NCBI GenBank assembly: GCA_964504335.1
Contig: CAZDET010000001.1
Coordinates: 128,399 to 192,398, forward strand
Reading direction: 5' to 3'
From: CAZDET01 sp964504335
Lineage (GTDB): Bacteria > Bacteroidota > Bacteroidia > Chitinophagales > Saprospiraceae
Length of the DNA stretch: 64,000 nucleotides
Shown here one piece after another: positions 25,984 through 35,689 of this stretch. The first letter of the stretch is position 1. Every line of letters begins with the position of its first letter. The position numbers were made by a program, and so were the translations under genes. The notes below the pieces were generated by a model, which was given only the letters and a program-made list of their open reading frames with translations, ran no database searches and was not told where the DNA came from.

Positions 25984-26182
25984 AGTGGCGGTGTTTAAGG
26001 TCCGTTAAATTAGAAAATTGACCGAAAAGCAATCGAGAAACACCGCGACCAAATGCTCGCACAAAAATGGAGAGCGGCATCAATGCCGCGAAACTTTACC
26101 TATCCTAGCATCAAAACATCAAAACTCGGCACATCGGCAAATTGCCTCATTGCCTGATCGGCACATTGGCACATTAATAGTC
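25984..26182. other. Intergenic region with degenerate CATTG/CATCG-type repeats
   Basis: The part next to the TonB receptor stop (about 26128-26178) contains a run of short, imperfect units such as CACATCGG, ATTGCCTCATTG and GCACATTGG. The 12-mer ATTGCCTCATTG occurs again at about 57508-57519 in another intergenic region. The rest should hold the promoter of the TIR-STAND gene, but no convincing TAnnTTTG box was found. Confidence 0.45.
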
Positions 26183-28780
26183 TCATCGACGAGACCGCAA
26201 CCGCACCCCCACCGCACCCCACGTCCCAAACCGCTCTTCTTCCAGCAACTGCGCATCCGAGGCCGTGGGGCGATTAATGTACTCCTGGGTGGTTTGATTG
26301 GTAATGTTGTTGAGGCGGAAATAGGCGCTGAAGCGATCGGTGAGCTGATAATCCACGGCCAGGTCGAGGAAGACGGAGCGATCGAGGTAGACGGCCTGCC
26401 CATCCTGCAGGCGATCGAGGACGAAGTCGCGGAAGACGCCCGCTACCACCACCGACAGGTCGCCCTGACGGCCGGTGTAAACCAACGAAAGGTTGGCGAT
26501 GTGGCGGGGGCTCCGGAAGAGCGGTAAGTCTTCATCGAAGGCCTGAATGCCCTCCAGGTCACTGAAATTGTAGCTGTAGTTCGCATTTACATCCAGATTG
26601 GCCAGCGACGGGATATAGGTGCCCAGGTTTTGATAAAGGGCTATCTCGCCGCCTACGACGCGGGCGCGGTCGGCATTCTGAAACGTGAATACGCGCCGGA
26701 GTCCCGAACTATCAGCTGAATCGGTCTCGACCGTGGAGAGGTAGGGGTCTTCCAGAAATTTGGCGTATAGACCAATCGTGAAGCTATTTTCATTGCTACC
26801 GTAGTGCTCGTACACGAGATCCAGATTGCGCCCCACTACCGGGCGGACTTCCGCATTTCCGCCCGTTACCAGGCCATTCTGGGTCTGGCTGAATTCGAAG
26901 GGTACCAGGGTGGCATAGGGCGGACGGTTGAGGCCTTCGTAATAGGCAAAGCGCAGCTGCCGGGTAGGCGTGATGCGGTAAATGGCGTTGAGCGAGGGCA
27001 ACCAATTGTCGTAGTCGTTGGCAGCCGCGTCTTCCGTAGTGAGTTGCCGGTAGTCGTAGTCGGTGTATTCGTAGCGAACGCCCGCAATGGTCGTGAGCCG
27101 CCCCGTCCAGTTGGTCGTATTCATGAGGAAGCCGGCAATGATGTCTTCGCGCGCCTCGTAAGCGAAGGGGGAGTTGAATAAATCTGGCATCAGGGTGCGA
27201 TCGAGCGGCAGGGTAGCCAGCTCCGAATCGCCGAGCCGCACCCCGGCAAACCCAAACGTCCCGCCGGCCAGTGGCTGCGGGCTAGTGGGTAAGGCTACCT
27301 GCTGATCCCCACCGAAGAGGCGTTCGCTACCCCGGTAACGCACCCCCGTTTTCAGCCGGCTTGTTTCGCGGCGATTGATGGGAAAGTCGAGGTTGAAGTT
27401 GCCGTTGAAGATGGTCTCCTCCGTGCGGAGAGCATCCAGTTGAACCGATTGCAGCGTCAAATCCGGTAGCCCAAAGGTCGAGGTGGCTCCCAGGTCAGCT
27501 CGCTGGGTGGGGGCGATCCCGTCGTAGGCATTAGCGCGGCTGTATTCGAAGCGCAGGCGATCGGGTAATTCCTGTTTGGAGTCGGCAAAGGATAGCCCGT
27601 ACTCCAGGCCGACACGGCCAAAGCTGCTTTCCACCTCCAGTACGGTGAGCGAGACAGTACGCTCGTCGCGCTGATTGGCCGTAAGGCGAAGTTCGCGTTC
27701 CTGGCCGAAGTTATAAAGGGCCTGGCGCTGGATTTCCTCATCGATGTAGCCGCTGATGGTGTAGCCCAGCTTCAGTCGATGATAGATGGAGGGCTGGTAT
27801 TCCAAACTGCCGATTAAGCCGTAGCGGCGGCGGTCGTTATCAAAATCGGCCACGGCCAGCTGGTCGGGCAGGAAGCGCTTGCGGATCGACCCCCGGCCGG
27901 TCTGAAAATAGTTGCCCGCCACCAGGAATTTAATGCGGTCTTCCGATAAGTTGCGGTTGAGGTAGGCAGCTCCCTGCACGATGCGGCGGGGCAACTCCAT
28001 GAGTTCGCTGGCCTGCGAGTTGAGCCCGTAGCCTGCCTGAAAGACGGCCTCGGTGCGGTCGGTCGGTTGTTTGAGGCGGAAGTCCACGGTTCCGCCTATG
28101 GCGTCGGCATCCATATCCGGCGTCAGCGATTTAATGACCCGCACTTCTTCGATGAGATTGGATTGTATCAAATCCAAGGGTACGGCCCGGTCGGCTTCGG
28201 GCTGCACGGCCGGCAGGCGCTGGCCGTTAAGCGAAATAGCATTGTATAACTCCGGCAAGCCCCGAATCTGGACAAATTCGCCTTCGCCCCGATCGCGGGT
28301 AATACTGACCCCCGGCAGCCGCTGCACCGTTTCCACCAGTGTCACATCCGGATAGCGATTAAAAAGGTCGGAGTGCACTACCGATTGCACCCTCGGGCCG
28401 GTGCGTTGTACTTCCAGTGCTTCCGCCTGCCCCCGGGCCAGCCGGGCGTACACAACCACCTCACTCACGTCGAGTGCCTGCGCCCGCAACCGCACCTCCA
28501 CCTCCAAGGTATCGTGGTAGGCACCTGCCACCACGGTATCCAACGATTCGTATCCCAAATATCGAACCACCAGGCGAACCTCGCCCACCGGCAGGTGCAG
28601 TTGGTAGCGCCCATCGAGGTCAGAAGCAGTTGCCTGTACAGAATTAACAATATTAATGGTAGCCCCCACCAGCGGCATTCCACTCGTATCAGAGACCGTC
28701 CCCCGCAGGAGCACCTGGGCCTCCGCTTGCCCGAGCATCAGACATCCGACAAACACAGACAAAAAAAGACGCATACCCAT
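26183..28780 (-). CDS. TonB-dependent outer-membrane receptor
   Basis: 865 residues. A signal peptide (MRLFLSVFVGCLMLGQAEAQ) is followed by a carboxypeptidase-regulatory-like beta-sandwich (LRGTVSDTSGMPLVGATINI ... LVVRYLGYESLDTVV, about 25-110), a plug domain (VQSVVHSDLFNRYPDVTLVE, then LPGVSITRDRGEGEFVQIRG) and a long beta barrel of alternating polar/aromatic strands ending LEEERFGTWGAVGVRLRSRR. This is the Bacteroidota TonB receptor plan for uptake of siderophores, peptides or sugars, energised by TonB-ExbBD. No SusD partner or sigma regulator is adjacent, so the substrate cannot be named. It is a stand-alone gene on the minus strand upstream of nothing obviously related. Confidence 0.92.
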   Translation of the reverse strand: MGMRLFLSVFVGCLMLGQAEAQVLLRGTVSDTSGMPLVGATINIVNSVQATASDLDGRYQLHLPVGEVRLVVRYLGYESLDTVVAGAYHDTLEVEVRLRAQALDVSEVVVYARLARGQAEALEVQRTGPRVQSVVHSDLFNRYPDVTLVETVQRLPGVSITRDRGEGEFVQIRGLPELYNAISLNGQRLPAVQPEADRAVPLDLIQSNLIEEVRVIKSLTPDMDADAIGGTVDFRLKQPTDRTEAVFQAGYGLNSQASELMELPRRIVQGAAYLNRNLSEDRIKFLVAGNYFQTGRGSIRKRFLPDQLAVADFDNDRRRYGLIGSLEYQPSIYHRLKLGYTISGYIDEEIQRQALYNFGQERELRLTANQRDERTVSLTVLEVESSFGRVGLEYGLSFADSKQELPDRLRFEYSRANAYDGIAPTQRADLGATSTFGLPDLTLQSVQLDALRTEETIFNGNFNLDFPINRRETSRLKTGVRYRGSERLFGGDQQVALPTSPQPLAGGTFGFAGVRLGDSELATLPLDRTLMPDLFNSPFAYEAREDIIAGFLMNTTNWTGRLTTIAGVRYEYTDYDYRQLTTEDAAANDYDNWLPSLNAIYRITPTRQLRFAYYEGLNRPPYATLVPFEFSQTQNGLVTGGNAEVRPVVGRNLDLVYEHYGSNENSFTIGLYAKFLEDPYLSTVETDSADSSGLRRVFTFQNADRARVVGGEIALYQNLGTYIPSLANLDVNANYSYNFSDLEGIQAFDEDLPLFRSPRHIANLSLVYTGRQGDLSVVVAGVFRDFVLDRLQDGQAVYLDRSVFLDLAVDYQLTDRFSAYFRLNNITNQTTQEYINRPTASDAQLLEEERFGTWGAVGVRLRSRR

Positions 28781-28867
28781 CTATTTGACGGGAATGATAC
28801 ATCTTTTCGCCTGCATCCTTGGGGCGCAGATCGATTTTTTAACGAGGACAACTTGGGGAAGACGCGA

Positions 28868-29044
28868 TCAAAGAATAACGATCAGCGCGTAAATCAGACC
28901 TGGGAGGTAAAAGATAAGAGTAAGGATCAGACAGATCCAGAACTGCGTGCTCAACCGGTTGTGGAGCAAGGCTACGCCTAACGGTGGCAGCAACACCGCA
29001 GCGATAACGAGCAATACCTTATTGGGAGACGAGGAAGTGGTCAT
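28868..29044 (-). CDS. YqaE/Pmp3-family small membrane protein
   Basis: 58 residues from ATG at 29044 to TGA at 28868-28870. Two membrane helices are joined by a short loop: VIAAVLLPPLGVALL, then FWICLILTLIFYLPGLIYAL. The pattern LPPLGV ... FWICLILTL ... PGLIYAL matches UPF0057/Pmp3, tiny inner-membrane proteins linked to membrane potential and stress in other organisms. It starts 19 bp after the stop of the 91-residue gene upstream and is probably co-transcribed with it. It is short enough to be missed by length-limited gene finding. Confidence 0.87.
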   Translation of the reverse strand: MTTSSSPNKVLLVIAAVLLPPLGVALLHNRLSTQFWICLILTLIFYLPGLIYALIVIL

Positions 29045-29063
29045 AAATGGCTTAGCTGTTCGA

Positions 29064-29339
29064 TTACCGCACTTCGAAGCGCTGCACGCTCTGAATCTTT
29101 CGCATTGGATTGGAAATCAGATCGATATTTACGCTTACGTGCTCGTATTGCAGGCGGTACGTTTCCTTTACGGTACTGGCATTTAGTTGCAGTTGGCCGA
29201 CCGGTGTCAAGCCGAGAAAATCGCCGACTTCACCGACGAATTTTTTCATGACATCCTTAACGGACCCCAAGACGTTGTCCGACTCCGAGTGGTTGATAAG
29301 GGCGGCAGTTAGGGCCAATTTGATCTTGCGGGCATTCAT
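29064..29339 (-). CDS. Small protein of unknown function upstream of yqaE-like gene
   Basis: 91 residues, no signal peptide or membrane helix. It begins MNARKIKLALTAALINHSES and contains VMKKFVGEVGDFLGLTP and KETYRLQYEHVSVNIDLI. I do not recognise a family. Support as a gene comes from the ATG start, the position 19 bp before the Pmp3-like gene in the same direction, and the absence of a better reading on the other strand. It may be a soluble partner in the same two-gene operon. Confidence 0.55.
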   Translation of the reverse strand: MNARKIKLALTAALINHSESDNVLGSVKDVMKKFVGEVGDFLGLTPVGQLQLNASTVKETYRLQYEHVSVNIDLISNPMRKIQSVQRFEVR

Positions 29340-29481
29340 GGTTCTTTGGATTAATGTTCCTTGGTGCGTTTGTTGCGTTGTTCTGTCCTAATGACGAAAA
29401 CTAAACGACCAAGGTTGCACACATGGTGCCCGCCATTTGCTTAAACAATCGTTAATAGAATTTCCAATTCTTAAGGGTTAG

Positions 29482-30948
29482 TTAATCCACGTTATCATGT
29501 AGGAACGAATTGTTGCTCCGCACCTCCGGCTCCTCTTCATCGGAAATCGTCCAGCGGCTCATTTGTTCTTCCTCGGAATGGGGCACCTCATCGAGCTTTA
29601 CGCCGCGGCGCAGATAGGCCGGTTCATTTTCCAGCTCGTTGATTGTCTGAGGGTTATTCAGCTTTGGCCCCTTGTTCCGTAGCTGGGCTTTACGCACGCG
29701 CTCCAATTCATCCCGCTTGCGCCGCTCCAGGTCTTGCCGCGCCTGCTCCTCTTCCTGTTTGGCCTCTTCCGGATGCAGATAGGAGCGACGCTGATACTTA
29801 TCAATCGATGAGCGGACATCGTCGAATTCCATGCGGATAGAAGCGTCCGAATCGTTGGGATCGTATCCCAATACCTGGCGCAGGTTGGGCTGGTCATCTT
29901 CGGTTACCGGCGTTTTTTTCCGTTCATTCGGATCATCATCGAGGTGTACGACTACGCGCTGATCGCGGTCGTCGCGCTCGACGCGGGTGCGCTTGTCTTC
30001 GAATCCAGTGGCGATCACCGTTACACTGATCTGCTCTCCGAGCGATTCGTCGAAGCAGTTCCCCCAGATCAGGTCGGTGCCATAGCCGGCTTCCTCCTGA
30101 ACGAATTCGGTGATTTCGAAGATTTCATCCATCGTCACCTCCTTGGTACCACTGGTGATATTTAGCAGGATGTGGCGAGCGCCGCGAATATCATTGTCTT
30201 CCAACAGCGGCGAATGCAAGGCCTGATCGACGGCCTGACGGGCGCGGTCTTCTCCCTCGGCCATGGCCGTACCCATAATGGCCACCCCACTGTCGCGCAT
30301 CACCGTATTGACGTCTTCAAAATCCACGTTGACGTAGCCGGGTACCGTGATGATTTCGGCAATCCCCTTCGCGGCAGTGGTCAGGATGTTATCCGCCTTG
30401 CTGAAGGCCTCCGACAAGCTCAGATTGCCGTGAATTTGCCGCAGCTTATCATTGCTGATGATGATCAGCGTGTCGACGTTCTTTTTCAGCTCTTCTAATC
30501 CCTCGGTGCCCTGGGACGTCCGACGGCGGCCTTCGAAAGTAAAAGGCAGCGTGACAATTCCGACCGTGAGCACGTTCATCTCTCTGGCCGTGCGGGCAAT
30601 GATGGGAGCGGCACCAGTACCTGTACCACCGCCCATGCCCGCTGTGACAAAGAGCATCTTGCAGTTGTTCGACAGGTAGCGCTGCACCTCCTCGATCGAT
30701 TCTTCGCAGGCGAGTTTTCCAATATTTGGTTTCGATCCGGCACCGCGGCCTTCCGTCAGGTTGGGTCCGAGTTGGATGCGGGTCGGTACGGGGCTGATTT
30801 CCATTGCCTGGGCATCGGTATTGCAAACGGCGAAGTCTACACCGACAATGCCCTGCTTGTACATGTGGGTAACGGCATTGCTTCCGCCGCCACCGACACC
30901 GATGACTTTGATGATAGGGCTTTCGCCTTGTGGCAGGTCAAACATCAT
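29482..30948 (-). CDS. ftsZ: Cell division protein FtsZ
   Basis: 488 residues. The GTP-binding tubulin-like core is at 11-320, with IKVIGVGGGGSNAV at 13-26 and the tubulin signature GGGTGTG at 106-112; the T7 loop VNVDFEDVNTVM is near 215. It polymerises into the Z ring. A long charged linker rich in Glu/Arg (RSYLHPEEAKQEEEQARQ and after) separates the core from the conserved C-terminal tail (DEVPHSEEEQMSRW ... NSFLHDNVD). This linker is about 130 residues longer than in E. coli FtsZ. It is the last gene of the dcw cluster, 81 bp after ftsA. Confidence 0.97.
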   Translation of the reverse strand: MMFDLPQGESPIIKVIGVGGGGSNAVTHMYKQGIVGVDFAVCNTDAQAMEISPVPTRIQLGPNLTEGRGAGSKPNIGKLACEESIEEVQRYLSNNCKMLFVTAGMGGGTGTGAAPIIARTAREMNVLTVGIVTLPFTFEGRRRTSQGTEGLEELKKNVDTLIIISNDKLRQIHGNLSLSEAFSKADNILTTAAKGIAEIITVPGYVNVDFEDVNTVMRDSGVAIMGTAMAEGEDRARQAVDQALHSPLLEDNDIRGARHILLNITSGTKEVTMDEIFEITEFVQEEAGYGTDLIWGNCFDESLGEQISVTVIATGFEDKRTRVERDDRDQRVVVHLDDDPNERKKTPVTEDDQPNLRQVLGYDPNDSDASIRMEFDDVRSSIDKYQRRSYLHPEEAKQEEEQARQDLERRKRDELERVRKAQLRNKGPKLNNPQTINELENEPAYLRRGVKLDEVPHSEEEQMSRWTISDEEEPEVRSNNSFLHDNVD

Positions 30949-31029
30949 ATCGCATTATTTGGGGAGCTGCCGTTTTCACATGGGATATACCGTAGCTCCT
31001 AAGTTGGTATCAGTTGTTAGTTTCAATCG

Positions 31030-32385
31030 TTAAAATTCGGAGTCCGGCTCTGCTTCGAACCACTCCTTGGTTTTGCGGAAAATCTGTTCGTACCAGGGGT
31101 CTCGGGCCTCTGTCTTTTGATCGGTGGTCGATTTGGGAGGTTGTTCGGTTTCCACGCGTTCCTGCGAACGGGCAAACGGCGGCTGCACGCGTCCCATATC
31201 AATGTCCTCAAAACCTTTGAGCAACAGCCCCAAGGCTGTCGCATAGATCGGGCTGGTGAGTTGTTCCTGGTATCCGTGGGCGAGGTGCTCTACCGGCGAC
31301 CCAACCCGCGTGCTCATACCGGTGTGCAGCATGCAGAGTTTTTCGATATCGCGCAGCAGCGCACCACCGCCTGTCAGCACGATTCCGCCGATCAGCTTGC
31401 GCTCGTAGCCCGAACGCCGGATTTCCCACAGCACGTAATCGAGAATTTCCTCCACCCGCGCCTGGATGATGCGCGCCAGATTCTTCTCGCTGATTTCCTT
31501 GGGCTCACGCCCGCGCAAACCGGGTATAGCGATGATGCGGTTTTCGTAAACCTCTCCGGCCAACGCACTACCGTATTTCACCTTGAGCTTCTCGGCGTGC
31601 TGGATCATGACGTTACAGCCTTCCTTGATGTCTTTCGTAATGACGTTGCCGCCAAAGGGAATGACTGCCGTATGGCGAATGATGCCGTCTTGGAAGACGG
31701 TGATATCCGTAGTACCACCGCCGATATCCACCAGGGCTACACCGGCTTCCTTTTCGTCTTCGTAGAGCACCGAAGCCGAGGAGGCGATGGGCTCTAGCGT
31801 CATGTTCGCTACGCGCAAGCCCGTCCGCTCCACGCAGCGGTGAATATTGTTAGACGCGGTAATCTGGCCGGTAATGATGTGGAAGTTAGCTTCGAGCTTA
31901 ATTCCCGACATCCCCACCGGATCGACGATGCCCTGCTCATTGTCGACGGTGTATTCCTGCGGGATGACGTGCAGGATTTTATCACCGGGTGGCAATACGA
32001 GCTTGTGCATGTCGCTGATGAGCCGGTCGATGTCGCGGCGGCTGATTTCCGTGTGGTCGTAATCGCGCATCAGCATGCCGCGGTGTTGCAGGCTCTTGAT
32101 GTGCTGCCCGGCAATACCGACGTGTACCGTGTCGAAATCGATCTTGGCCATCCGGCGGGCGAGGTCACAGGCTTCGCTGATCGCCCGGACGGTCTTTTCG
32201 ATGTTGGACACGACTCCCCGCATGACGCCTTCGGAATTGACTTTTCCATAGCCCAGCACCTGTAGCCGACCGTGTGCATCGCGCCGCCCAACGACGGCGC
32301 AGACCTTCGTCGTACCGATATCCAGTGCGACGATTGCGTTGTTCTTCTGGGACTTTTCTACTTCCATAACTGCTGTTTGAGTCAC
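31030..32385 (-). CDS. ftsA: Cell division protein FtsA
   Basis: 451 residues with the actin-like fold. Visible are the phosphate 1 motif IVALDIGTTKVCAVVG at 18-33, the SHS2-like 1C region (HVGIAGQHIKSL), the phosphate 2 motif VALVDIGGGTTDITVF near 210 and the adenosine motif GIVLTGGGALL near 330. It anchors FtsZ filaments to the membrane and recruits later division proteins. The C-terminus ends EQIFRKTKEWFEAEPDSEF, an amphipathic segment fitting a membrane-targeting helix. It lies between ftsQ and ftsZ as expected. Confidence 0.96.
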   Translation of the reverse strand: MTQTAVMEVEKSQKNNAIVALDIGTTKVCAVVGRRDAHGRLQVLGYGKVNSEGVMRGVVSNIEKTVRAISEACDLARRMAKIDFDTVHVGIAGQHIKSLQHRGMLMRDYDHTEISRRDIDRLISDMHKLVLPPGDKILHVIPQEYTVDNEQGIVDPVGMSGIKLEANFHIITGQITASNNIHRCVERTGLRVANMTLEPIASSASVLYEDEKEAGVALVDIGGGTTDITVFQDGIIRHTAVIPFGGNVITKDIKEGCNVMIQHAEKLKVKYGSALAGEVYENRIIAIPGLRGREPKEISEKNLARIIQARVEEILDYVLWEIRRSGYERKLIGGIVLTGGGALLRDIEKLCMLHTGMSTRVGSPVEHLAHGYQEQLTSPIYATALGLLLKGFEDIDMGRVQPPFARSQERVETEQPPKSTTDQKTEARDPWYEQIFRKTKEWFEAEPDSEF

Positions 32386-32414
32386 AATTAGCCCATCTAA
32401 ATGGTATCAGGGTT

Positions 32415-33218
32415 CTATTCGCGTTTCTTACACACCACCTGATCTTCGTAGCGAAGATCGAACTGGCTATATTTTTGCCATCCTTCGTAGGGAAGTCCTT
32501 CCCGGTAGAAGGTTTTCAGTCGTTCCAGTCGTTCGGGCGTTCGTTCGTCGAAGCGCCCGAGCAAAATGGTTTGATCGCCCACTTTCGGAGCCAGCACCAA
32601 TTCGGTGCGATTGTTGATGTACACTTGCTCCACCAACGCATCCAGAAATGGATCGGCCCGCACCATTCGCGCAAACTCGAGCAGGTCGATCAGCGGATGA
32701 TCCTCCTGCTCGCGGTAGTTGTCGGAGTAGGGAGCAATATTCCCTGTAAACACCAGTACCCGGGCGGTATAATGCCGGCTCAGCGGCATGTGCTCTCCGC
32801 TGGGATCGAGGTAGTAATCCAACCCGTTATTATCCTTGATCCGCAGGAGTGGATTGCGTTGATCGACCAGGACCTGCAAGCTGTCCAAAGCATCGAAGTA
32901 CACCTCCGCCCCGGCGATAAAGGGGTCCCGTTCCAGCACGCTTTCCACGCGCCCCACATCCACACCTCCGACCGGGCCTTTATCCAGCGGGCGCACGAAG
33001 CTTCGATTGAGAATCTCCCGAATATCTTCTTCCTGGATGAGGAAGTGATTGCCGGGCAAGGCAGCTACCTCCACGCCAATACCACTGACGATCGACTGCT
33101 CCTTGTGCTGAATGGCCCGTACAGCAACTCCCGCCACGGCCAATGTCAACACAGCCCAAAGCACACGGCGTACGTGCAAGACGGTCGGTTTCGGGTTGTT
33201 CGATTTTTTTCTAGCCAT
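32415..33218 (-). CDS. ftsQ: Cell division protein FtsQ
   Basis: 267 residues from the ATG at 33218; the frame stays open 21 codons further, but those codons lie within murC. One membrane helix (VLWAVLTLAVAGVAVRAI, about 20-37) follows a basic N-terminus MARKKSNNPKPT. Then comes a POTRA-like segment (GIGVEVAALPGNHFLIQEED ... LNRSFVRP) and a beta domain ending YEDQVVCKKRE. Sequence similarity in this family is low, so the call rests on topology and on its place between murC and ftsA. The start overlaps the murC stop by 8 bp, suggesting coupled translation. Confidence 0.88.
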   Translation of the reverse strand: MARKKSNNPKPTVLHVRRVLWAVLTLAVAGVAVRAIQHKEQSIVSGIGVEVAALPGNHFLIQEEDIREILNRSFVRPLDKGPVGGVDVGRVESVLERDPFIAGAEVYFDALDSLQVLVDQRNPLLRIKDNNGLDYYLDPSGEHMPLSRHYTARVLVFTGNIAPYSDNYREQEDHPLIDLLEFARMVRADPFLDALVEQVYINNRTELVLAPKVGDQTILLGRFDERTPERLERLKTFYREGLPYEGWQKYSQFDLRYEDQVVCKKRE

Positions 33219-34581
33219 GGTTTTGGGTTTTAGCTTCCAGCAAACGCGCCCGGATGGGCTGCACCATGCGGTCGATGTCACCAGCGCCCATTACCAATAC
33301 GACTCCCGACTCGATTCCCCCGACAGCCTCCATGCACTCCTCGTTGCTGAGCAAGCGCTTGCGGGGGTGGTGCATCTGTTCAAAAATTATCCGGGAAGTA
33401 ACCCCCGGTATAGGGTCCTCTCTTGCTGGATAGATATCGAGTAAGATCACTTCGTCGAGCTGATCGAGTGCCTGTGCAAACCCTTCGGCAAAATCGCGGG
33501 TACGGCTGTATAAGTGCGGCTGAAAAATGCCGGTGATTCGCTGGTTGGGAAACAACTCCCGCGCCGCGCCGATGGCGGCGTCTAGTTCAGTCGGATGATG
33601 CGCGTAATCGTCGATCAACACAAGCTCCGGCTCCCGGAGAATAAATTCAAACCGCCGGGCAATGCCGCGGAAGCGCGGTAGCCCTTCGCGCAGTAGATCG
33701 GGGTCGGCCCCCATCATCAGGGCAGCTGCCAGTGCAGCGGTCGTGTTGAGTACGTTGTGCCGGCCCGGCAACGGCAGGCGGAAGCCGCTCACTGGCCCAT
33801 CGGGCGTCTCCAGATCGAATACAAAGTAGCCGTCCTCTACACGGATCCTCCGGGCGCTGAAATCTCCGGCGTCTATCCCGAAGGTCAATACCTGCCGGGC
33901 CACATGCACCTGTCCCTTCAAGTCGTGGTGCAGCAGCAGCAGGCCCTCCGGCTCGATGCGGGAGACAAACGCCTGGTAGCCCGTGCGCATCATCGAGTCG
34001 TGATCGCCGTAAATGTCGAGGTGATCGGGATCCATCGACAGCACGATGGCGATATTCGGATTGAGCTGCAAGAAGGAACGGTCGTATTCGTCGGCCTCCA
34101 CCACCACCCAGTTGGTGGTACCGGCCACGTAGTTCCCCGAAAAATTCCGGGCAATGCCCCCGAGGAACGCGCTGGCCGGCTCACCGGCTTCGTGCAGCAT
34201 ATGGGTCAGCAGCGTAGTAGTGGTGGTCTTACCGTGGGTACCAGCCACGGCCACCGTCTTCATCCCCCGGCTGATGATGCCGAGTACTTCCGAGCGTTTC
34301 TTGAGCGGGATGCGCAGTCGGCGAAGCTGTTCCAATTCGGCAAATCGGGCCGGTACGGCCGGCGTGTAGACCGCCAGATCGATGGCTTCGGTGATACCCT
34401 CGGGATGCGCTTCGTAGTGGACCTCAATGCCCTCGCGGACGAGCTCCCGAGTCAGAGGCGTTTCCGTGCGGTCGTAGCCGCGCACGACGGCCCCCCGGCT
34501 ATGGAAATACCGGGCCAGGGCGCTCATGCCGATGCCGCCGATGCCTACGAAGTAAGTATGTTTAATGTCTGCTAACTGCAT
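33211..34581 (-). CDS. murC: UDP-N-acetylmuramate-L-alanine ligase
   Basis: 456 residues, normal for MurC. An N-terminal Rossmann motif FVGIGGIGMSALARYF is followed by the Mur ligase P-loop GTHGKTTTTTLLTHML near 118-133, EADEYDRSFLQLNPNIA, the DPDHLDIYGDHDSM segment and the C-terminal DDYAHHPTEL near 325. It adds L-Ala to UDP-MurNAc in the cytoplasm. It overlaps murG by 20 bp and ftsQ by 8 bp, so the genes are tightly coupled. Confidence 0.97.
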   Translation of the reverse strand: MQLADIKHTYFVGIGGIGMSALARYFHSRGAVVRGYDRTETPLTRELVREGIEVHYEAHPEGITEAIDLAVYTPAVPARFAELEQLRRLRIPLKKRSEVLGIISRGMKTVAVAGTHGKTTTTTLLTHMLHEAGEPASAFLGGIARNFSGNYVAGTTNWVVVEADEYDRSFLQLNPNIAIVLSMDPDHLDIYGDHDSMMRTGYQAFVSRIEPEGLLLLHHDLKGQVHVARQVLTFGIDAGDFSARRIRVEDGYFVFDLETPDGPVSGFRLPLPGRHNVLNTTAALAAALMMGADPDLLREGLPRFRGIARRFEFILREPELVLIDDYAHHPTELDAAIGAARELFPNQRITGIFQPHLYSRTRDFAEGFAQALDQLDEVILLDIYPAREDPIPGVTSRIIFEQMHHPRKRLLSNEECMEAVGGIESGVVLVMGAGDIDRMVQPIRARLLEAKTQNHG

Positions 34582-35689
34582 CCGTTTTGTTATCTAAATC
34601 GTTTCCAAGCGCCAGTACCTCCACTGCGATTCGGTCGACTGCGCCCGGCTGTGCCATTTGGCGGGCCGCTGCCCCCAGCTGGGCGCGACGGTCCGGTTGC
34701 TGCAAAAGTTCCAGCGCGGCAGGTACGAGCCGCTCCGGCGCTTCTTTATCGCTTATGAGTAGGGCCGCACCTCGGTCGGCCAGTGCTCGGGCATTATTCG
34801 TCTGGTGATCTTCCGCCACATTGGGCGAGGGCACCAGAATCGCCGCTTTTCCCAGAAAGCACAACTCGGCAATGGTCAGTGCTCCCGCACGGCAAATCAC
34901 TACATCCGCTGCGGCATACGCCAAATCCATCCGATCGAGAAAGGCCCGCAGTTCCACGTTTGGCAACTGAGCCATCGGCCGGTCCCGGTACCGGTCGTAG
35001 TAGAGCTTACCACACTGCCACAGTAACTGAACCTCCGACTGCTCCGCAAATCGATCGTAGGCGGCATCCAGGACCTGGTTCAAGCTTTTGGCTCCCAGGC
35101 TGCCCCCCATCAACAGCAGCGTGGGGCGGTTTGGATCCAATCCGTAGTGCTGCCGCGCCGAAGCGGCCTCTGTAGCGCTTTGCAAGCTCTGTTCGCGAAT
35201 GGGATTTCCCGTTAGCAGCAGCTTCTCTTTCGGGAAATAGCGCTCCATATCCGGGTAGGCTACGCAGATGCGATCCATCCGCTTTCCCAGAATTTTGTTG
35301 GCCAGCCCCGCATAGGCATTCGGTTCCAAAATCAGGGTGGGAATACCCATCCGGCTGGCTACTTCCAACAACGGCCCGCTCGCAAATCCGCCCGTGCCCA
35401 CCGCTACCTGCGGGCGAAAGCGCCGCAACAACTGCCAGGACCGGAACAGACTACTCACCACTTTCAACGGAAAGCTCAGGTTGCGCAGGCTCAGCTTGCG
35501 CTGCAACCCGCTGATCCATAAACCTTCGATCGGATAGCCCGCTTTCGGGACTTTCTCCATTTCCATTTTACCCCGGGCCCCCACGAAGCGAATCTCCGCA
35601 TCAGGACGCCGGGCTTTTATCGCGTCTGCAATGGCAATGGCCGGAAAAATATGGCCGCCCGTACCCCCGCCACTAATCATGATTCTCAT
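34562..35689 (-). CDS. murG: UDP-GlcNAc-undecaprenyl-pyrophosphoryl-MurNAc-pentapeptide transferase
   Basis: 375 residues. The N-terminal GT28 motif MRIMISGGGTGGHIFPAIAI, GTGGFASGPLLEVA near 97 and the C-terminal UDP-sugar site (VVICRAGALTIAELCFLGKA ... VPSPNVAEDHQTNNA) are all present. It makes lipid II from lipid I at the inner face of the membrane. It overlaps ftsW by 4 bp (ATGA) and murC by 20 bp. Confidence 0.96.
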   Translation of the reverse strand: MRIMISGGGTGGHIFPAIAIADAIKARRPDAEIRFVGARGKMEMEKVPKAGYPIEGLWISGLQRKLSLRNLSFPLKVVSSLFRSWQLLRRFRPQVAVGTGGFASGPLLEVASRMGIPTLILEPNAYAGLANKILGKRMDRICVAYPDMERYFPKEKLLLTGNPIREQSLQSATEAASARQHYGLDPNRPTLLLMGGSLGAKSLNQVLDAAYDRFAEQSEVQLLWQCGKLYYDRYRDRPMAQLPNVELRAFLDRMDLAYAAADVVICRAGALTIAELCFLGKAAILVPSPNVAEDHQTNNARALADRGAALLISDKEAPERLVPAALELLQQPDRRAQLGAAARQMAQPGAVDRIAVEVLALGNDLDNKTDAVSRH

